NCBI GenBank assembly: GCA_012514125.1
Contig: JAAZAW010000028.1
Location: 1 to 17,638, forward strand
Length of the DNA: 17,638 nt
Direction: 5' to 3'
DNA from: Phycisphaerae bacterium
Lineage (GTDB): Bacteria > Planctomycetota > Phycisphaerae > JAAYCJ01
The first letter of the stretch is position 1, and each line of letters starts with the position of its first letter. The translations under genes and the position numbers were made by a program. The notes beneath the pieces are model-generated. The model did no database searches and was not told the origin of the DNA. It saw only the letters and a program-made list of their open reading frames with translations. Shown in pieces: positions 7,609 to 14,905 of this stretch.

Positions 7609-8028
7609 CTATAAACTTGGGCTTACACCCGTCTGCGTATCTGGCGTTGATGCCTGAAGCGGTTCGGATTGAGTTTCATTGACCGCCTGATGAGTTTCGC
7701 TATAAGCAATTAATTTTTCTTTCATCAGCCGCCCTACTTTAAATTTGACGGATCGTTTGGGCGGTACTTTCACCCGTTCAAGCGTCTTGGGGTTCTGCGC
7801 AAGACGAGCCGCGCGAAGTTTACTTTCAAAAACTCCAAATTCGCGAAACTCCAGACGATTACCCTTGGCCAGCTCTTCGATGATCATATCCAGAAATCGC
7901 TGAACCACGCGTTTGACCTGAACCCGCTTGATCTGTGACCGAGGACGATTGCGATTCAAATCATCGGCGATTCGATCGACGAGTTCTTTTTTGGTAACCG
8001 TAATATTCTTCTTGTCAGTACGACTCAT
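7609..8028 (-). CDS. HU/IHF-family DNA-binding protein with N- and C-terminal tails
   Basis: A 139-residue protein, clearly longer than the usual 90-100 residues. The HU fold covers about residues 10-105: the helical dimerisation part (TKKELVDRIADDLNRNR to IIEELAKGNRLEFREFGVFESK) and the arm region (AARLAQNPKTLERVKVPPKRSVKFKVGRLMKEKL), in which the usual ARxGRNPxTG is changed to AARLAQNPKTLE. Relatives bend DNA and organise the nucleoid. The C-terminal 30 residues (ETHQAVNETQSEPLQASTP onward) are polar and probably disordered. The ATG has a clear ribosome binding site, AGGGGTGA, five bases upstream. A candidate promoter and terminator flank the gene, which looks monocistronic. Confidence 0.9.
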   Translation of the reverse strand: MSRTDKKNITVTKKELVDRIADDLNRNRPRSQIKRVQVKRVVQRFLDMIIEELAKGNRLEFREFGVFESKLRAARLAQNPKTLERVKVPPKRSVKFKVGRLMKEKLIAYSETHQAVNETQSEPLQASTPDTQTGVSPSL

Positions 8029-8055
8029 TCCATCACCCCTAAAGTTTTTAAAATT

Positions 8056-8085
8056 AATATATCAAAAAGATCAATAAAATAACAA
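8056..8085 (-). promoter_or_regulatory. Candidate sigma70-type promoter of the HU gene
   Basis: On the minus strand TTGTTA (8080-8085) and TATATT (8056-8061) are separated by 18 bases. This leaves a leader of about 20 bases carrying the AGGGGTGA ribosome binding site. Each hexamer matches four or five consensus positions, and the surroundings are AT-rich, so some chance matches are expected. Confidence 0.45.
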
Positions 8086-8349
8086 CGCCGGATTTCAACG
8101 TCAACAACTAAAACAAGACATGATCAATTTTCTTTTCCAAAAAGCCCTAGAAAGGCATTGCGATATGTTCTCTAAAAGCATCGCAATTAAGAATATAGCC
8201 CAAGGGGAAATTGCATTCAAGTAAAATCTTGTAAATTTTGAAATACCAGCTTGTTGCAGGCCATTTTTATGAAAAATACCGCCCGGACGATTCACAAGGA
8301 TACCTCATCGCGGCTAATACGCTTTTGATTTAAACGTGTCGTCGATTCG

Positions 8350-8372
8350 GACCCTGAGCCTGTCAAAGGGTC
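8350..8372. repeat. REP-like dispersed repeat, copy 2
   Basis: The motif ACCCTGAGCCTGTCAAAGGG lies within an inverted repeat, GACCCT at 8350-8355 and AGGGTC at 8367-8372, with an 11-base loop. It differs at a few positions from the copies at 146-167 and 14185-14205. It sits in the spacer between the anti-sigma and HU genes. Confidence 0.55.
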
Positions 8373-8469
8373 TTGCGTTTGCTTACGTCATATCGCTTCG
8401 GCAGGCGCATGGACCGGATTGGAGCTTATCAAAACTTACGGAAAGTTGGTTTGAAGTGTCTCGGGCGTA

Positions 8470-9477
8470 TTAGGGAGCCAGAAAACAGTCACTCGGATCG
8501 ACGGGGGTTTCTTTTCCGCTATAATTACGGATCTGGCCCGCCTGCCAGATGTTGTCGTTTTGCGGGCCGAAAACCGGTGTCGTCTGCCAGACCACGCGGC
8601 CATCGAGCACCAGTACATTTTGCCCTTTCAGACGGGCATGATTGGCTGAGAGTATGTTATCGGAGGGCAGATTGGGATTGAGTCGATTTTTCTTCAGTAA
8701 CGGCGTGCGATCCGCCATAATCGGCATCGTGGGCGCATGCTGCCAGCGAAGCTGGAGTTGTTGATCACGGAATTTTCGATCCGCATGAAGATTCTGAAAA
8801 CTGTATGAGACAACAGAGCCGTGGGGAAAATCATTGTATGCGGAAGAATCATCAATACGGATATGTTTTGAACTGTCTTCCGGGCAGGCGAAAAATTCGG
8901 GTTTGACATAATTGCGTTTAACGAGAATGAACAGGTTTTCGCGTCGGGGTGTTTGATTTTCCGGATCGTACCAGACGGAATTCAATGCCGCCGAAGCCTG
9001 GGGGAGCTGATTGTAATAGTTGTTGGCATAAGTCGATATGGCCGAACCTAGGACGCCCAGGTTCCCCGCGCACAGGGCCTTTCTTGCCTGTTTGCGAGAA
9101 TGATCGGTTGACAAAGTGACGGCGGAACAAATCAATAAAATTGCAGCGGCAGTGCCGATAAAATCAGCCCACCTTGAAAAAACTGTTCGTGATTTCGCAG
9201 GAACATGGGTTGTCAGGTCCTTAAGTAAGGTGTCGGCGGTAACTTTTGGGGCGCGAACCGCCAGTTTGATCTTTCGATCCAGTCCGACGGGGACATCGAC
9301 TTCATATTTTTCAAGTGGAGCTAAAGTTTCTTCCACCTGATCCGACAGTTTCCTGAGTTCCTGACTGGTTTCAAGGCGAGCCTGGATCTGTTCGATTTCA
9401 TGGGATGAAAGCAGGCCTAGATGATACTCCACCAGTCGACTGTACGATTCAAAATTGTCGTTTTCTTCAAAATTCAT
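8470..9477 (-). CDS. Membrane anti-sigma-like protein with pseudopilin-like (H-Xn-DG) C-terminal region
   Basis: A 335-residue protein. The cytoplasmic N-terminus (1-100) looks like an anti-sigma domain (LVEYHLGLLSSHEIEQIQARL), but lacks the HxxxCxxC zinc motif. One membrane helix follows (about 106-123). The outer part (127-335) resembles planctomycete type II secretion-like pseudopilins after their helix: RKQARKALCAGNLGVLGSAI, STYANNYYNQLP, a FACPED motif, and a final H280...LVLDG(292-293) like the H-X9-DG motif but with two residues more. No prepilin peptidase site precedes it; the anti-sigma part and helix take that place. The start is ATG 9477, with GGAAG five bases upstream, overlapping the sigma factor gene by 11 bases. 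It presumably holds the sigma factor at the membrane; the signal sensed is unknown. Confidence 0.7.
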   Translation of the reverse strand: MNFEENDNFESYSRLVEYHLGLLSSHEIEQIQARLETSQELRKLSDQVEETLAPLEKYEVDVPVGLDRKIKLAVRAPKVTADTLLKDLTTHVPAKSRTVFSRWADFIGTAAAILLICSAVTLSTDHSRKQARKALCAGNLGVLGSAISTYANNYYNQLPQASAALNSVWYDPENQTPRRENLFILVKRNYVKPEFFACPEDSSKHIRIDDSSAYNDFPHGSVVSYSFQNLHADRKFRDQQLQLRWQHAPTMPIMADRTPLLKKNRLNPNLPSDNILSANHARLKGQNVLVLDGRVVWQTTPVFGPQNDNIWQAGQIRNYSGKETPVDPSDCFLAP

Positions 9478-10057
9478 GTCGCTTCCAAATCTCTCCAAAC
9501 GTCGATACCGCCTTATGCAGCCGAGACTTAACCGTTCCCAGCGGGATTCCCAGTGAATCCGCTATATCCTTGTAAGGCAACTGATTATAATAAGCAAGAA
9601 TCAAAATCTCACGAAGCTGATCCTGCATTTGCATCAACGTTTCTTTCACTTTTTCACTTGTCTCCCGTTCGATCATCGCTTCGTCAGGAGACCCTGCTAC
9701 CCCCGGAACAAGTTGATCGAGTGTCGTTTCCGCTTCGTCATCCGAATTTTGAAAACTGATTCTCTTGCTGTTGCGACTCGCCGAGCGAAGCATGTCTCTT
9801 GCCGTATTGGCGGCGATCTGGTAAAGCCAGGGGCGAAATCGTCTGCTCGGATCAAAGGTCGATGCCGATTTATACAATTTTACAAAAACTTCCTGAATCA
9901 AATCCTCAGCCAGATGCTCGCTGCCGGTAAATCGAACCAGAAAACGGTAAATCTGTCTATAATATCGGTCTACCAGTTCATCAAAGGCATTTTCGTCACC
10001 TTCGATAAAACGGGCGAACACGGCTTCGTCGGTTATGTTCAGTTGTTTGTCTACCAT
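9467..10057 (-). CDS. ECF-type RNA polymerase sigma factor
   Basis: A 196-residue group 4 sigma factor. Sigma-2 covers about residues 15-95 (DENAFDELVDRYYRQIYRF, AEDLIQEVFVKLYKS, FRPWLYQIAANTARDMLR). Sigma-4 covers about 135-190 (LREILILAYYNQLPYKDIADS, then the helix-turn-helix LGIPLGTVKSRLHKAV). The linker is acidic and serine-rich. The 3' end overlaps the anti-sigma-like gene by 11 bases, the usual partner arrangement. No ribosome binding site is visible before the ATG; a TATACG box ends only five bases before it, which would fit a leaderless message but is weak evidence. Target promoters are unknown; the window shows no obvious regulon member. Confidence 0.92.
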   Translation of the reverse strand: MVDKQLNITDEAVFARFIEGDENAFDELVDRYYRQIYRFLVRFTGSEHLAEDLIQEVFVKLYKSASTFDPSRRFRPWLYQIAANTARDMLRSASRNSKRISFQNSDDEAETTLDQLVPGVAGSPDEAMIERETSEKVKETLMQMQDQLREILILAYYNQLPYKDIADSLGIPLGTVKSRLHKAVSTFGEIWKRHEF

Positions 10058-10339
10058 TATTACGTATAATCGTGTGTTGAGGTTCTCATGAGTATTTCAT
10101 GAAATGATTGCCTGCTTTCGATCTTTTCTCAAAATTTTATTTTTCAATAACTGTTTCGATGCGGGATTAATCGTATTGAAATGGTAGTGTCGCCGGGACA
10201 TAATTTCAATGAGAAGTTTAGAAATCAACGATACCGAACAGTCTTTATTACTATATTTAATTGTTTACACACTTTGACTTTATATTGTCGTCGTTTCGGA
10301 CCCGGGGGACATTTGCTAACCGACGTCATTTGATTTTGA
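10058..10339. other. 282-base spacer upstream of the ECF sigma gene
   Basis: This AT-rich spacer separates the sigma factor start from the end of the tetrahaem lipoprotein gene and must contain the promoter of the former. I see no SD sequence, no certain promoter and no clear terminator. Near 10299-10320 stands a GC-rich block, GGACCCGGGGGACATTTGCT, unlike its surroundings, of unknown meaning. Confidence 0.4.
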
Positions 10340-11842
10340 TTATTCCTGGGCGGGATCGAGGGCCTGGGTACATTTGATTTTTTTCAGGTATTGCGAGTAA
10401 TTGTATTTTGGGCTGCGGTGCGGGACGTGGCATCGCTGACATTGCCAGGAAGCGGTGATATTGTTGACTTTGGCTCGAATTTTTTCGATTTTGGCCCTTT
10501 CGGGCGGGAGAGATGTTTTGTGATGTTTTTTCATATCGACGCGATGACATATCTGGCAGCCGACGTCTTTAAGGTGCGGTGTGGTTATGGGGTTTTCAAA
10601 TCCTCCGGGTTCGCGAAAACCACTGGTATGACAGGCCAGACAATTGGAATCGGCGTCGCGATTGTCTTTCCGGATGGTGGCAAACGCTTTGGCGTGTCCG
10701 GTGGTTTTCCAGAAATCGTAGATTTCCTGATGGCATGAGCCGCAGGTGTCGGACGATTCGTATGGAAACGCTTTAGCGGGCATTGTAGCCGTTACACGGG
10801 GGTTTGCGATACGATTGATGGCGTCCTGACGGGAAACGTATTTATAGACATCGTAGATTTCGAGAAAACGGACATCCTCTTTGATTTCGCGGGCGACGGG
10901 GATCATCTCTGCAACGGTGATCGAGAATTTTCGATCTTTCCAGGAAAGCCCCGCAACGCCAATTTTACGGTCGTTCTTCCATGAAACCAGCAAGGGAGGA
11001 TATTGTTGCAGATTGCAAAATTCAGGCTGAATCCTGGAGGACGGTTGCGTGGCGGGATTACTGACCCATTGGTGGGCGCCGTTGTCGATCCAGAGGTCCA
11101 CACCGTCGAGTTTTCCCGCGAGTTTTTCACGTTCATCGGTTCCCAGGTGAGACAGCAAAACGACGGCGTCATAATCTTTTTTCAACTTCGGGACCAGCCT
11201 GGCCAGTGTCTGCGCAGGCGGTTCATAAGTTAATCGCCTGCGGGTTTCTTCCGGAACAATTCCAAGCCATCGTTCGGCGATCACCGAGATAAAAGCGATT
11301 CGCAGGCCGCCGCGTTCGACAGGGATCACTTCGCGAATGGCCGTGGGAGACTTGAATTTAAGATTACTGACGACCATCGGCAATTGATATTGTTTGGCGT
11401 ATTGATTCAGGGCGTCGAAACCGACCCGCAAATCGCCTTCGCCCAGCGCGACGGCATCGTAGCCCAGCATGTGGTAGGCCTGGGCGAGAAATTCAAATTG
11501 GATCACTTCGCCGATACCGAAGGCTAAATCGCCGGTATCGACGAGCAGAATATTGGAATGTACTTTCTTAAGTCGATCGATCATCGTCGACCGACGGGAG
11601 AACCCGCCTTCATACACCCCCCCACAGCCGCAGGGTTCAAACTCGCCGGCGGTCGATCCTGTAACGACAATCGCCAGATCGTATTTTTTTGATGGATCCG
11701 CCAGAGACGAACCTTCGTCCTTTTCAAAACCGGCAAGGACAAGATTCTTATTTTTGATGCAGCTTGCCGTCAGAATCGCTGACACGGCAATTGCGATGCA
11801 CACGATGACAAGATTGACAGCGGTTGTTCTGTTACGGATCAT
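10340..11842 (-). CDS. Lipoprotein with UshA-like metallophosphatase domain and four haem c sites (cytochrome c554-like)
   Basis: A protein of 500 residues from ATG 11842. A hydrophobic signal ends in a lipobox-like LTASC (Cys28), so it is probably an outer-face lipoprotein. Residues about 55-320 follow the 5'-nucleotidase/SoxB-type metallophosphatase fold: LLVDTGDL, LGYDAVALGEGD, LLSHLG and DNGAHQW are recognisable. The first metal motif DxH is replaced around EFEPCGCGG and the GNHE motif by GEGD, so catalysis is doubtful. The C-terminal part has four CxxCH haem sites at 367-371, 401-405, 429-433 and 468-472, plus extra histidines, as in cytochrome c554-like domains. It probably carries electrons outside the inner membrane. 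The ATG at 11842 has GGA upstream and overlaps the protease gene by 11 bases; the TTG at 11854 has no ribosome binding site. Confidence 0.82.
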   Translation of the reverse strand: MIRNRTTAVNLVIVCIAIAVSAILTASCIKNKNLVLAGFEKDEGSSLADPSKKYDLAIVVTGSTAGEFEPCGCGGVYEGGFSRRSTMIDRLKKVHSNILLVDTGDLAFGIGEVIQFEFLAQAYHMLGYDAVALGEGDLRVGFDALNQYAKQYQLPMVVSNLKFKSPTAIREVIPVERGGLRIAFISVIAERWLGIVPEETRRRLTYEPPAQTLARLVPKLKKDYDAVVLLSHLGTDEREKLAGKLDGVDLWIDNGAHQWVSNPATQPSSRIQPEFCNLQQYPPLLVSWKNDRKIGVAGLSWKDRKFSITVAEMIPVAREIKEDVRFLEIYDVYKYVSRQDAINRIANPRVTATMPAKAFPYESSDTCGSCHQEIYDFWKTTGHAKAFATIRKDNRDADSNCLACHTSGFREPGGFENPITTPHLKDVGCQICHRVDMKKHHKTSLPPERAKIEKIRAKVNNITASWQCQRCHVPHRSPKYNYSQYLKKIKCTQALDPAQE

Positions 11843-14009
11843 TTTTCCGATCAACTTTAATCACGGTATTCGCGGGGTTGGTTGTTGTGGGAACGGCGTC
11901 CCAGGGGACACCCAACGACAATCTCGACTGCATGACCAGCAAAGCTGCGTCCAACTGGATATCGACAGGCGGATATTTTCTGGGTTTCTTACTGTCGCTT
12001 TCGGAATTCGATTCGGTGGTCGATGTCGTTGTCGTCGTTGCGGGAATTTCGGGGGCACGTTCGCCGTTAACCTGCGTAACGATTTCCGCATCCCGCTGAA
12101 GCTCGATGACATCGCGCAGCTCGGTCGGTGTCAGCTCGACTTTAAGGTTCGGGTCAACGCCCCAGTCTTTGCTCTCGGGCTTGCGATGAATGCACTTGCC
12201 GGAAGGCAGATAATAGTAGGCGGTGGTAATTTTGAGTTTGCAGGTGTCCCCAACGATCGGCAGGACATTCTGAACGCTGCCCTTTCCGAAACTTCGTTCG
12301 CCGATGAGCCAGGCGCGGTGATAATCTCTAAGAGCGCCGGATACGATCTCCGCCGCACTGGCTGAAAAGCCGTTGACCAGCACGATAATAGGCAGGTCTC
12401 GAAAACGTGTGTTTTTGGGACTGGCGCTTTTTTGCCAGGGTTCAACATTTCGGCCTCGGGTTGAAACCATCACGCCTTCATCGATAAACAGGTCCACGGT
12501 TTCAACCGCCGCTTTGAGAGTACCGCCCGGATTGAACCGCAGGTCGAGAATCAGGCCTCGTGCGCCATTTTTGGTCAGCTTTTTCAACGCATCGGTCAGT
12601 TCACCGGGCGTCGTGTCGGTGAAACTGGTGACACGGATATAGGCAATTTTGTTTTCCGGGTCGATCATGAATTGCCAGTTGTTGTCCTTGTCGAGTTTGC
12701 ATCCCTTGACGGTCTGGATGACGATGGTGTCGCGAATCAGCGGAACCTGGCGAATCTCATCGTTCCACGGGTGCATAATCCCGAGTGTGACTTTCGTGCC
12801 CTTAGGCCCGGTAATTTTTCGAACCGCCTGGTCGATTGAAATGCCGTCGGTCGATTCACCATTGATGGTGACGATCAGATCGCCGGGTAAAATCCCCGCC
12901 TGGAACGCGGGTGAGCCTGGAATAGGCGTGACGACCTTGAGCTTATTGTTTTCCATGGAAATCTGGATGCCCACACCGCTGAATCTGCCCGTGGTATGCT
13001 TATCGAAATCGCTAAGCTCCGCGGGCCAGATAACATTCGTAAAAGGATCCAGTTCCGCCAGAGAGGCATCGAGAAACTCCTTGATAATCACATTTCGCGG
13101 CAGTTGACAGGTTTCATCGTTAATGACCAGCAGTTTCAGGAACGCCTGCCAGAACTCGCGAGTGGCGAATTTCTTGTTCTGGCTCTGTGTCGTCGCCTGT
13201 TTTTCAAGATTTTTGATCTGCTGCTCGAATTGGTCGCATTTTTCCGGTTCGCCCAGCGGTTTGAAGACCTCGGAAAGTTTCGGAATTTCCCTCATCATCG
13301 CCAGGTTGTTTAAAGCTCGTGAAACCATCTTGGCAAAATCAGGATTCTCGACGTAGTAATTGTAAATCTGGAGGCTCACTTCGGGCACGACATCAATTTT
13401 GATTTCCTCGAGGTCGTCTTTCCATTGACCGTCCTCTTTGTAGGTCGCTTCGAGCTTGACTCGCATCGCGGCGTCGCGGGTGAGTTGATCGTAGGTCTTG
13501 TCGTCTTCGTAGATGGTGGCAAGCTCGGCGTAAATATTGCCCGCTTTAAGCCATTCGTGCTTTTTGAGGTAATCATTGGCCAGCACTTTTGATTTTTGAG
13601 CCAATTCCTTTATCCAGTCGATTTCACCGAATTCTTTGGTGTCCTTGGCATAAAACCTCGCCTTGCGGACCGAAGTCAACGCCTTTTCAATGTCGCCTTT
13701 GTCAAAATAATCACGAGCTTCAGTGATATTTTCATCATACGTGCTCTGGCGGACTTCCTCCCGCTGATCGAGCAGTACGTTGAAATTCGACAAACGAGCC
13801 TGCATGGAATCGGTGGGACGATTCACCAGAACACCGGGCTGGGTGGTGATGGTTTTCTGGGCCTGCTCAAATTTACCGGTATAAATCATTCCGGCAAGGT
13901 TCAGAGGATCGACCGGTTCCGCCTGGGTGAAGCCCGCAAAACAACTCAGCGCAATCAATACGATAACGACCAGAGAAATTCTCTGGTAATGAAGAATATT
14001 TTTAATCAT
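11832..14009 (-). CDS. C-terminal processing protease (tail-specific, S41 family) with PDZ domain
   Basis: A protein of 725 residues. A signal peptide (1-30, cleavage probably after FTQA) sends it to the periplasm. A helical, charged region (about 35-325) with TPR-like spacing follows; it is much longer than in small CtpA enzymes, as in Prc-type proteins. The PDZ domain is at about 336-420 (GVGIQIS, GILPGDLIVTING). The S41 catalytic domain is at about 450-620, with the nucleophile in GFSASAAE (Ser551) and the lysine in SFGKGSVQ (Lys576), 25 residues apart as in E. coli Prc. Near the end is a Thr/Ser-rich linker (ATTTTTSTTESNS). Relatives trim C-terminal tails of envelope proteins. The start is ATG 14009 with GAGG six bases upstream; the TTG at 14021 is rejected. 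The end overlaps the tetrahaem lipoprotein gene. Confidence 0.93.
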   Translation of the reverse strand: MIKNILHYQRISLVVIVLIALSCFAGFTQAEPVDPLNLAGMIYTGKFEQAQKTITTQPGVLVNRPTDSMQARLSNFNVLLDQREEVRQSTYDENITEARDYFDKGDIEKALTSVRKARFYAKDTKEFGEIDWIKELAQKSKVLANDYLKKHEWLKAGNIYAELATIYEDDKTYDQLTRDAAMRVKLEATYKEDGQWKDDLEEIKIDVVPEVSLQIYNYYVENPDFAKMVSRALNNLAMMREIPKLSEVFKPLGEPEKCDQFEQQIKNLEKQATTQSQNKKFATREFWQAFLKLLVINDETCQLPRNVIIKEFLDASLAELDPFTNVIWPAELSDFDKHTTGRFSGVGIQISMENNKLKVVTPIPGSPAFQAGILPGDLIVTINGESTDGISIDQAVRKITGPKGTKVTLGIMHPWNDEIRQVPLIRDTIVIQTVKGCKLDKDNNWQFMIDPENKIAYIRVTSFTDTTPGELTDALKKLTKNGARGLILDLRFNPGGTLKAAVETVDLFIDEGVMVSTRGRNVEPWQKSASPKNTRFRDLPIIVLVNGFSASAAEIVSGALRDYHRAWLIGERSFGKGSVQNVLPIVGDTCKLKITTAYYYLPSGKCIHRKPESKDWGVDPNLKVELTPTELRDVIELQRDAEIVTQVNGERAPEIPATTTTTSTTESNSESDSKKPRKYPPVDIQLDAALLVMQSRLSLGVPWDAVPTTTNPANTVIKVDRKNDP

Positions 14010-14184
14010 CCTTAGCCTCAAAAGAAATATTTTATGATAACCTGATCTAATTTGAATTTTAGCGACTTGTTTGCCATAACTTCAACTATTTTATTCTATC
14101 GACAGATTTTATACGCTTTTGATTGAATTTTGTCGTAGAGAAAAGTCAAAGCGGCATGGCGTGAGCGAACCGAAGCTCCTTCAA

Positions 14185-14205
14185 CCCTTCGACAAGCTCA
14201 GCGAC
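14185..14205. repeat. REP-like dispersed repeat, copy 3 (reversed)
   Basis: The plus strand reads CCCTTCGACAAGCTCAGCGA, then C, the reverse complement of a close match to the copies at 146-167 and 8350-8372. It lies in the spacer between the protease promoter region and the end of the four-helix-bundle gene, about 30 bases from an AAGTTGG tract. Confidence 0.6.
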
Positions 14206-14237
14206 CGCCCTTTTCGTCCCCGATCGACACCGTACTT

Positions 14238-14253
14238 TTCCAACTTCCAACTT
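14238..14253. repeat. AAGTTGG tandem tract downstream of the four-helix-bundle gene
   Basis: Read on the minus strand this is AAGTTGGAAGTTGGAA, identical over 16 bases to the tract after ispH at 4214-4230. It begins four bases past the stop codon of the minus-strand gene, the same position and orientation relative to the gene as at ispH. Confidence 0.6.
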
Positions 14254-14257
14254 TTTC

Positions 14258-14674
14258 TCAGCTAACCGCTTCAAGCTGCGTCACCAGCAAATCTTTCAAG
14301 GTGGCTTCCGCCTCTCGGCACGCTTCGAGGCAGATTTTACAATGTTCGTGCATCTGAGCATGCAATTCGCATTCATTCCCGCACTTATGACACGCAGCCG
14401 TGCACGCCTGAAGCTGGCTTCGGATAATCGCCCAGTCCGGACAATTAAGGCGCACGAGCATTCGCCCTGTAGTCGCACAAATATCGGCACAATCCTGATT
14501 AAGTCGGATACATCGAATCAATGGCTGAATATGTTCTTCACCCAGGCACGCATCGGCGCAGACGGTACATATCTGGGAACACTCGAAACATGCGTTGACA
14601 CAATCAAGCATCGCCTGAAGGTCCATATTCGATTGACGAGGATGAGCTTTGATAATCTTTTCCAGTCGGTCCAT
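14258..14674 (-). CDS. Cys-rich four-helix-bundle copper-binding protein (Csp / DUF326 family)
   Basis: A 138-residue protein, cytosolic as no signal peptide is seen. It carries 17 cysteines, mostly in CxxxC and CxxC spacings along helices: LDCVNACFECSQICTVCADAC, RCIRLNQDCADIC, LQACTAACHKCGNEC and HCKICLEAC. This is the pattern of Csp3-type copper storage proteins and of YhjQ of Bacillus, in which thiolates lining the bundle bind many Cu(I) ions. Histidines cluster near the end (HAQMHEHC). The start is set at ATG 14674 because AGGGGG stands seven bases before it; GTG 14710 and ATG 14695 are in frame but lack such a site. It is next to DUF2795 and feoAB, which suggests a metal-handling neighbourhood, though copper and iron roles differ. 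Other metals are possible. Confidence 0.8.
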   Translation of the reverse strand: MDRLEKIIKAHPRQSNMDLQAMLDCVNACFECSQICTVCADACLGEEHIQPLIRCIRLNQDCADICATTGRMLVRLNCPDWAIIRSQLQACTAACHKCGNECELHAQMHEHCKICLEACREAEATLKDLLVTQLEAVS

Positions 14675-14815
14675 CGGTTTACCCCCTGATTTCATGGAAA
14701 TTTCGATCACAATTCTATTTTAACCATTTTTTCAAAAATACAAACCTTTTATTGCAAAGCATCCACTCTGCTGAAGGGACCCAACAATGCGAAAACACCC
14801 CGAAAAACTCAAAGC

Positions 14816-14843
14816 TTGCGATTTCCGGCAAATCGGATAGACT
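14816..14843 (+). promoter_or_regulatory. Weak candidate promoter of the DUF2795 gene
   Basis: TTGCGA (14816-14821) and TAGACT (14838-14843) are 16 bases apart, each matching four consensus positions. This would give a leader of about 55 bases before the ATG at 14906. Chance matches of this quality are common. Confidence 0.25.
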
Positions 14844-14905
14844 TAAGCGTAATGACACGTGGCGGGATTAAATCTGATGCCGATGCTTAAATAAAGGGGG
14901 TTAAC

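Larger units (their letters stand above)
8029..8469. other. 441-base gene-free spacer between HU and the anti-sigma gene
   Basis: The part next to HU is AT-rich and holds its candidate promoter; the middle (about 8100-8300) shows no recognisable gene or RNA. The right part holds a REP-like repeat with a six-base stem at 8350-8372. A 64-codon minus-strand frame at 8101-8295 opens with GTG, lacks a ribosome binding site and resembles nothing known, so it is not called. The 3' end of the anti-sigma transcript must lie here, but no convincing terminator is visible. Confidence 0.5.

Noticed and set aside
8101..8295. 64-codon minus-strand frame between HU and the anti-sigma gene
   Set aside because: It opens with GTG, has no ribosome binding site, lies in AT-rich sequence and resembles no known protein.
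10060..10090. ECF-like autoregulatory promoter (GAACC-16-CGTAA) before the sigma gene
   Set aside because: The predicted transcription start would fall inside or after the start codon, so it cannot produce the full message.
11553..12365. 270-codon plus-strand frame opposite the lipoprotein and protease genes
   Set aside because: It lies antisense to two well-supported genes and shows no domain or ribosome binding site.
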